Shown: in pieces, positions 54,402 through 59,417 of the stretch | Numbering within the stretch: position 1 is the stretch's first letter | How the letters are laid out: every line of letters begins with the position of its first letter | NCBI GenBank assembly: GCA_902579285.1 | Contig: CACHGA010000005.1 | Span: forward strand, 1 to 59,417 | DNA length: 59,417 nt | Direction: 5' to 3' | Source of the DNA: an uncultured Pelagibacteraceae bacterium | GTDB taxonomy: Bacteria > Pseudomonadota > Alphaproteobacteria > Pelagibacterales > Pelagibacteraceae | The notes under the pieces: generated by a model | Database searches by the model: none | Told to the model about the DNA's origin: nothing | The model's input: the letters and a program-made list of their open reading frames with translations, nothing else | Made by a program: the position numbers and the translations under genes

Positions 54402-55553
54402 ATGTTGAGTAATAAAATTTATAAACATTTTCTTATTGAACTAAGTAGATACTTTTTCTTAGTACTATTCACTTTTACCATAATAGTTTGGGCAGTACAA
54501 GCAGTCAACTTTTTAGATTTAATAGTTGAAGATGGACATGGTGTCTCATTATATCTTAGCTATTCACTTTTAAATATTCCAAAAATTTTAACAAAGTTTA
54601 TTCCTTTATCATTTTTGATAGCTCTTTTTTTAACAATTCTTAAGTTTGATAGCGAAAGTGAGTTTTTAATACTTTGGACTTCAGGGATGAATAAGATGAA
54701 GGTCGTAAACTTTTTCTTTAAAGTTTCAATTTTAGTTACTATTTTGCAGCTTTTATTTGCATCATTAATTAATCCGCAATTTTTAAATCACTCAAGATCT
54801 TTAATTAAATCTTCAAATTTAGATTACGTTTCTACAATGGTTAAATCTAAACAATTTAATGATACGATTGAAGGACTTACAATATATGTTGAAGAAAAAA
54901 ATCAAAATGGCATTCTTAAAAATATTTTTATTAGAGATGACGGTCACGTTTTAAAAAGTTTAGAAAATTCAAAAAATTCAAAAATTGTAACGATATTTGC
55001 TAAAGAAGGGAAAATTGAACAAGGACTAAATGGAAACTACCTAGTCTTAAGAAATGGGACTATCCAAAAAGAAAATAATGAAAATAAGATTGTTTCTATA
55101 AACTTTATTAAAACAAATATGCAAATGGAAGGTTTGCAAACCAAATCAATTATTATGCCTAAAATTCAAGAAACATCTTCTAAAATTTTAATTGATTGTA
55201 TAACTTCAGATGAAATAAAGATTGAACTTCTAAATTGTCCTCAAACAGACTCAAAAATAGATACCTTAGCAGAATTAAATAGAAGATTTGGTATGCCTTT
55301 ATATATACCTGGTATAAGTTTGATTTTATCATTTTTACTAATTTCAAGGAAAGAACAGAAAAGAAATAATTTGTATAAGTATTTTTATTTCGGATTATCT
55401 TTTGTAATTTTACTTACTGCTGAAATTTTAGTTAGGTATTCGGGTAAATCATATTTTTATTCGTACATATATTATTTGATACCTTTAATGTGTGTACCTT
55501 TTTTTTATTATTTATTATTTAGACAATTTTATAACGAAAATTTGAAACGGTAA
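54402..55553 (+). CDS. lptF: LPS export ABC transporter permease LptF
   Basis: 383 residues. Three N-terminal membrane helices, a large periplasmic beta-jellyroll (about 130-265), and three C-terminal helices form the YjgP/YjgQ fold. Blocks such as LILWTSGMNKMKV and AELNRRFGMPLYIPGISLIL fit LptF. With LptG and cytoplasmic LptB it extracts LPS from the inner membrane. It is followed after two bases by lptG. Confidence 0.92.
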   Translation: MLSNKIYKHFLIELSRYFFLVLFTFTIIVWAVQAVNFLDLIVEDGHGVSLYLSYSLLNIPKILTKFIPLSFLIALFLTILKFDSESEFLILWTSGMNKMKVVNFFFKVSILVTILQLLFASLINPQFLNHSRSLIKSSNLDYVSTMVKSKQFNDTIEGLTIYVEEKNQNGILKNIFIRDDGHVLKSLENSKNSKIVTIFAKEGKIEQGLNGNYLVLRNGTIQKENNENKIVSINFIKTNMQMEGLQTKSIIMPKIQETSSKILIDCITSDEIKIELLNCPQTDSKIDTLAELNRRFGMPLYIPGISLILSFLLISRKEQKRNNLYKYFYFGLSFVILLTAEILVRYSGKSYFYSYIYYLIPLMCVPFFYYLLFRQFYNENLKR

Positions 55554-55555
55554 TT

Positions 55556-56644
55556 ATGAACAATACAATAATAAATAGTTATTTGATTAGTGAATTTTTA
55601 AAGACGTTTATTAATATAGTTTTGATTTTTTGTTGTCTTGGTTTGATCATGAATTTATTTGAAGAAATTAACTTTTTCAAGAATTATGAAGTTGGTATAT
55701 TAATGCCAATAAGTTTGTCATTAATGGTAATACCAAGTATTTTAATAAATTTACTTCCATTTATTCTTTTTCTTTCTTCGATGGTAGTTTTTATTAAACT
55801 GAAAGATAATAGAGACATTATTGCATTAAAAACTTTTGGTTTTTCAAATATAAATTTTTTAATTTTATTTTCTTTAGCTTCTATATTTATTTCTATTGTG
55901 ATTTTGTTTGTTTTTAACCCATTAACATCTGCAACAGTTAAATACTATGAGGATATCAAAGGCAGGTATGACTTAGATAAATCTCATTTAGCGTCAATTA
56001 ATTCTAACGGGATTTGGATAAGAGAAAAGGATGGTAATAATATAAATATAATAAAATCTGAAAGACTTGAGGGCGATCAATTAATAAATATTTCAATTTA
56101 TAAATTTAACGAAAACTATACTCTGTCATTAAGAATAGACGCTTCAGAGGCGAGGATATCAGAAAATCCATGGATTTTACAGAATGGAAGAAAAATTGAT
56201 TTTGAGAAAGAAAATAATATCGAAGAATTTTTGACTTTTAAGTTTGAGTCTACTTTTAATGTTGAAAAATTAAATTCAATCTACTCAAATTTAGATACTG
56301 TTTCATTTTTTAATTTAATTACTAATATGGAAAGTCTTGTAAACAAAGGTTATAACCCCACCCTATTAACTGAAAAAAAACATTTTTATTTATCCTTACC
56401 ATTCTTCTTAGTTTTGATGGTATGTTTAGCTTCAATGTTTACTTTAAATACCAATGATAGAAAGCAAAATACATACTATATTCTTTTATCTATAATAGTT
56501 TGTGTCATAATCTTTTACTTTAAGAATTTTTCCACTGCCTTAGGAACTACTGAAAAAATACCAATAATACTTTCTGTGTGGTCTCCGGTTATTATTCTTT
56601 CTTTGTTTTGTAGTGTAGGAGTGATGCAAATAAATGATAAATAA
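55556..56644 (+). CDS. lptG: LPS export ABC transporter permease LptG
   Basis: 362 residues with the same six-helix plus periplasmic domain layout: NSYLISEFLKTFINIVLIF, ALKTFGFSNINFLI and the C-terminal STALGTTEKIPIILSVWSPVII, which is characteristic of LptG. It overlaps lptD by eleven bases. Confidence 0.92.
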   Translation: MNNTIINSYLISEFLKTFINIVLIFCCLGLIMNLFEEINFFKNYEVGILMPISLSLMVIPSILINLLPFILFLSSMVVFIKLKDNRDIIALKTFGFSNINFLILFSLASIFISIVILFVFNPLTSATVKYYEDIKGRYDLDKSHLASINSNGIWIREKDGNNINIIKSERLEGDQLINISIYKFNENYTLSLRIDASEARISENPWILQNGRKIDFEKENNIEEFLTFKFESTFNVEKLNSIYSNLDTVSFFNLITNMESLVNKGYNPTLLTEKKHFYLSLPFFLVLMVCLASMFTLNTNDRKQNTYYILLSIIVCVIIFYFKNFSTALGTTEKIPIILSVWSPVIILSLFCSVGVMQINDK

Positions 56645-58979
56645 ATTTATTAAATATCTTTTTGCAATTATAATTGCACTAAATTTTCAAATTACTTATT
56701 CCGATGAATTATTCATAAACGCTTCAACAGTTGAGTTAGATAAAACTGGTAAAATTGTTTATGCCAAAGGCGATGTGGAAATTTATGATAAAAATAAAAA
56801 TACAATCTTTTCTGATAGTGCTGAATATGACAAGGGTAAAGGTGTTGTAAAAACTTATGGTCCTACTAAAATTATTACTTCTGAAAAATATGTGGTTAAT
56901 GGAAAAGATATTTTTTATGATGACAATAAAAAATTAATTTATTCACAAAATAATACAATTATTACAGATAATAATAAAAATAAAATAACTGTTGATATGT
57001 TTAATTATCTTACTTTAAAAAAAATGTTTTTCTCGAAAGGAGATATTGAGGTGCTTGATATTAGAGAAAATAAATATTTATTTAACGAAATTTATATTGA
57101 TGAAGCTAAAAATAAAATAGTGGGTAGTGATATAAAATCTTATTTTAATGATATAGCATTGAAAGAAGATGAGAGGAATAATCCAAGATTTTTTGCTAAT
57201 AGCGCTACAATAACAAAAGAAAATACAATCTTTGAAAAAGGTGTATTTACATCGTGTAAAATTAGAGAGAATAATAAATGTCCTCCATGGGCAATAAGGG
57301 CAAAAACTATTGAACATAATGCTGCAAAAAAAACAATTTATTATGAAAATGCTGTAATGAAAATATATGATTTTCCGGTCTTTTATTTTCCTAAATTTTT
57401 TCATCCTGATCCAACAGTTAAAAGACAATCAGGTTTTTTAGTTCCGAAATTTACTGATAACTCAATGGTGGGATTTGGTTCAACCATCCCATATTTTTGG
57501 GCAATGTCCAAAGATAAGGATATGACAATATCACCAAAAATTTATGCAAATGAAAACATGATTTTTTTTAATGAATATAGACAGTCATTTAGTAAATCTA
57601 ACTTAATAGTGGATACAAGTTATACTAAGGGTTACAAACAAACATCTGATATAAAACAACCTGGGTCAAGATCACACTTTTTTGCAAATTACAATGCAGA
57701 TTTTTCTGAAGATGATTACTTTAGTGACCTAGAAATTAACATTCAAAAGGTATCTAACCCAACTTACTTAGAAGTACATGAAGTAAATACTGAGCTTGTT
57801 GATTATTCTAATAATATTTTAAATTCAAATATAAATTATGAATTCCAAGATGAGACAAATTATTTGGGTCTTTCAGCAAGTATCTTTGAAGACTTGAAGA
57901 AAACAGATAGATCCAGATATGAGTATTTCTTGCCAAGTATTTCGTTTGAAAGAAGTATTTATAATGATAAGAAACTTGGTTTAGTTAGCCTACTAAGTAA
58001 TGCATATATTAAAAATGTTGAGGTAAACCAAACTACTAAGATGTTGGTAAATGATTTTAACTGGAAATCAAAACCTCTTTCTAATATCAGAGGAATTAAA
58101 AGTGAATTTGAAGGATTATTAAAAATTGTTAATTATGAGGCGGATGCGGATACACATAAAACAGAGGGTTTTAATTCAGAAGTTTCTAGTGCACTAGCTT
58201 ATAATGCTAGTCTTCCCCTAACTAAAAAAAATAAAACAAATACTGTAATGAATTTTTTAACACCAAAAATGTCTTTTAGATACGCCCCAGGACATATGAG
58301 AAATATAAAAGATGATGAAACAAAACTCTCATATTCAAATTTGTTTTCATTAAATAAAAATTCGCAAATAGATGTTATAGAGAAAGGAACTAGTATAGCA
58401 TTAGGTATAGAATTCTCAGGTAATAGATTAAATGAAAACAATTTGCCAGGAGTAGAAAATTACTCATTTGCTATCGGCCAAACTTATAACATGAACAAAA
58501 ATAATGATATTCCTATCAGAAGTTCGTTGAACGATCAGACATCGGATGTTGTTGGTAAAGGTTTTGTTAAATTAACTGATGAGTTAAAGATAACTAATGA
58601 ATTTTCTTTAGATCAGAATTTTAATGAATTAAACTATAATGATATTGGCGCCAATTATGAAAGTGGAAATTTAAATTTTAATATTAAATATTTAGAAGAA
58701 AATAATCATATTGGAAGTACCAATTATATAAAATCAGATTTAAAAGTTGAATTAAACGAGAGTAGTGAAATGAACTTTGACTTTAGAAGAAATCTTGAGA
58801 CAGAGTCTACAGAATTTTACAGTCTTGCCTATAATTATTTAAATGACTGTTTAAGAGCTGGAGTTGTGTTTAGAAGAAAGTTCTATGAAGATAGAGATGT
58901 TGAACATTCAGACTCCTTGATGTTTAAAATTTCGTTAATACCACTTGGTGATGCATTTGCTCCTGCAATCAAACAATAG
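56634..58979 (+). CDS. lptD: LPS-assembly protein LptD
   Basis: Outer-membrane beta-barrel that inserts LPS with LptE. 781 residues. A signal peptide ends around ITYS (about residue 23). The OstA/LptA-like periplasmic domain covers about 25-220, and the barrel about 230-781 with FPKFFHPDPTVKRQSGFLVP at its entry. Cysteines in SCKIRENNKCPPW and NDCLRAG could form the inter-domain disulfides. It overlaps lptG and surA. Confidence 0.93.
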   Translation: MINKFIKYLFAIIIALNFQITYSDELFINASTVELDKTGKIVYAKGDVEIYDKNKNTIFSDSAEYDKGKGVVKTYGPTKIITSEKYVVNGKDIFYDDNKKLIYSQNNTIITDNNKNKITVDMFNYLTLKKMFFSKGDIEVLDIRENKYLFNEIYIDEAKNKIVGSDIKSYFNDIALKEDERNNPRFFANSATITKENTIFEKGVFTSCKIRENNKCPPWAIRAKTIEHNAAKKTIYYENAVMKIYDFPVFYFPKFFHPDPTVKRQSGFLVPKFTDNSMVGFGSTIPYFWAMSKDKDMTISPKIYANENMIFFNEYRQSFSKSNLIVDTSYTKGYKQTSDIKQPGSRSHFFANYNADFSEDDYFSDLEINIQKVSNPTYLEVHEVNTELVDYSNNILNSNINYEFQDETNYLGLSASIFEDLKKTDRSRYEYFLPSISFERSIYNDKKLGLVSLLSNAYIKNVEVNQTTKMLVNDFNWKSKPLSNIRGIKSEFEGLLKIVNYEADADTHKTEGFNSEVSSALAYNASLPLTKKNKTNTVMNFLTPKMSFRYAPGHMRNIKDDETKLSYSNLFSLNKNSQIDVIEKGTSIALGIEFSGNRLNENNLPGVENYSFAIGQTYNMNKNNDIPIRSSLNDQTSDVVGKGFVKLTDELKITNEFSLDQNFNELNYNDIGANYESGNLNFNIKYLEENNHIGSTNYIKSDLKVELNESSEMNFDFRRNLETESTEFYSLAYNYLNDCLRAGVVFRRKFYEDRDVEHSDSLMFKISLIPLGDAFAPAIKQ

Positions 58980-59417
58980 AAAAGCTTTATATTTTTTCTT
59001 ATTTATATTTTTTTTTAGTTTTACAAAAGTTAATTCAAATATAAGTAATTCTGTTGTTGTATCAGTTGGGAATTTACCAATTACATATTTAGATTTAATT
59101 AAGGAAATGGAATTAATTTCACTATTAAATAATATTACAGTTGATAATTCAAATAAAGAAACAATAAAATCTGTAGCTGTACAGGGACTAATTACTAGAA
59201 AGATAAAAGAAATGGAGATTGAGAAATTTAAAATTAAAAATTATAATAAAAAAGACTTAGAAAGATTAATTACTAGGACATCAAAAAATCTTGGAACAAA
59301 TGAAAGCGGTTTAGAGCAACTTTTAATTCAAAAAAATTTAAAACTTGAAAACCTTAAAGAGAGATTTAAAATTGATCTAAAGTGGAACACCTTAATTTTT
59401 CAATTATATAATAATAA
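58951..59417 (+). CDS. surA: SurA-type periplasmic chaperone / peptidyl-prolyl isomerase, cut by window edge
   Basis: ATG 58951 opens inside the end of lptD and runs off the right edge (about 155 residues visible). The frame gives a signal peptide (RKALYFFLFIFFFSFTKVNS), then VVVSVGNLPITYLDLIKEM, the SurA N-terminal pattern, and a helical chaperone domain with AVQGLITRKIKEMEIEK. The order lptD-surA is a classical one for outer-membrane biogenesis. The PPIase domains are outside the window. Confidence 0.85.
   Translation, partial: MHLLLQSNNRKALYFFLFIFFFSFTKVNSNISNSVVVSVGNLPITYLDLIKEMELISLLNNITVDNSNKETIKSVAVQGLITRKIKEMEIEKFKIKNYNKKDLERLITRTSKNLGTNESGLEQLLIQKNLKLENLKERFKIDLKWNTLIFQLYNN

Noticed and set aside
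57078..57428. 116-codon minus-strand frame inside lptD
   Set aside because: Overlaps the conserved OstA-to-barrel part of LptD; composition typical of an antisense shadow.

Overview
The window is a strongly A+T-rich, very compact bacterial chromosome segment. Gene content, gene order and protein features fit an alphaproteobacterium of the SAR11/Pelagibacterales type: an NDUFA12-like complex I protein, a DUF2155 protein, lptFG-lptD-surA, a SpeD-SpeE fusion, a stand-alone TSCPD/NrdJ-tail protein, and extreme streamlining. This assignment is inferred from recognised families, not from a database search. No stretch longer than about 250 bases lacks a gene. There is no rRNA, CRISPR array, transposase or integrase. 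One intact tRNA (Met, CAT) and one tRNA fragment are present.

Layout. 1-6648 (minus strand): citramalate synthase (cut by the window edge), cysS (frameshifted at an A9 run), nadE, class II DAHP synthase, glmS and an acetyltransferase-only GlmU. 6721-10044 (plus): HAD phosphatase, LysE-type exporter and the methylcitrate pair prpB-prpC. 10047-12991 (minus): class I ribonucleotide reductase nrdA-nrdB, with a tandem NrdR-like operator at 13026-13072. 13161-22722: phosphomannomutase, TauE, dusA, rpoZ, an MFS transporter, a hydroxyacid dehydrogenase, a flavin oxidase-like protein, gamma-carbonic anhydrase, a redoxin and two glycosyltransferases.

22781-26983 is a coherent metabolic module. A fused AdoMet decarboxylase/spermidine synthase makes spermidine and methylthioadenosine. 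MtnP splits that into adenine and methylthioribose-1-phosphate, Apt recovers the adenine, MtnA isomerises the sugar phosphate, and a FucA-like class II aldolase could cleave it to DHAP.

26984-42318 is a surface-polysaccharide region of hypervariable-island type. It holds sugar epimerases and dehydratases, rmlB/D/C-like genes, GT2, DUF4422 and GT61 transferases, an FkbM methyltransferase lying between an intact tRNA-Met and a duplicated tRNA-Met 3' half, a tandem winged-helix protein, a class III aminotransferase, GDP-mannose dehydratase, an M23 peptidase, and a carbamoyltransferase-DUF5989-SGNH-SxtJ module. 

43025-59417 returns to core genes: a CADD-type self-sacrificing p-aminobenzoate synthase candidate, an MFS transporter, a metC-type lyase (frameshifted at a T10 run), DUF2155, NDUFA12, the TSCPD protein, aspS, hda, DUF2066, purM-purN, ndk, pepA and lptF-lptG-lptD-surA (surA cut by the window edge).

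The most striking observations are: the complete conservation of the CADD ligands and sacrificed residues; the tRNA-Met 3'-half direct repeat bounding a roughly 1-kb, one-gene cassette; the sxtIJK-like carbamoylation module; the two frameshifts, both restorable by a -1 shift at slippery heptamers in sulfur-amino-acid genes; the NrdR operator; and convergent gene pairs that always meet within a few bases.
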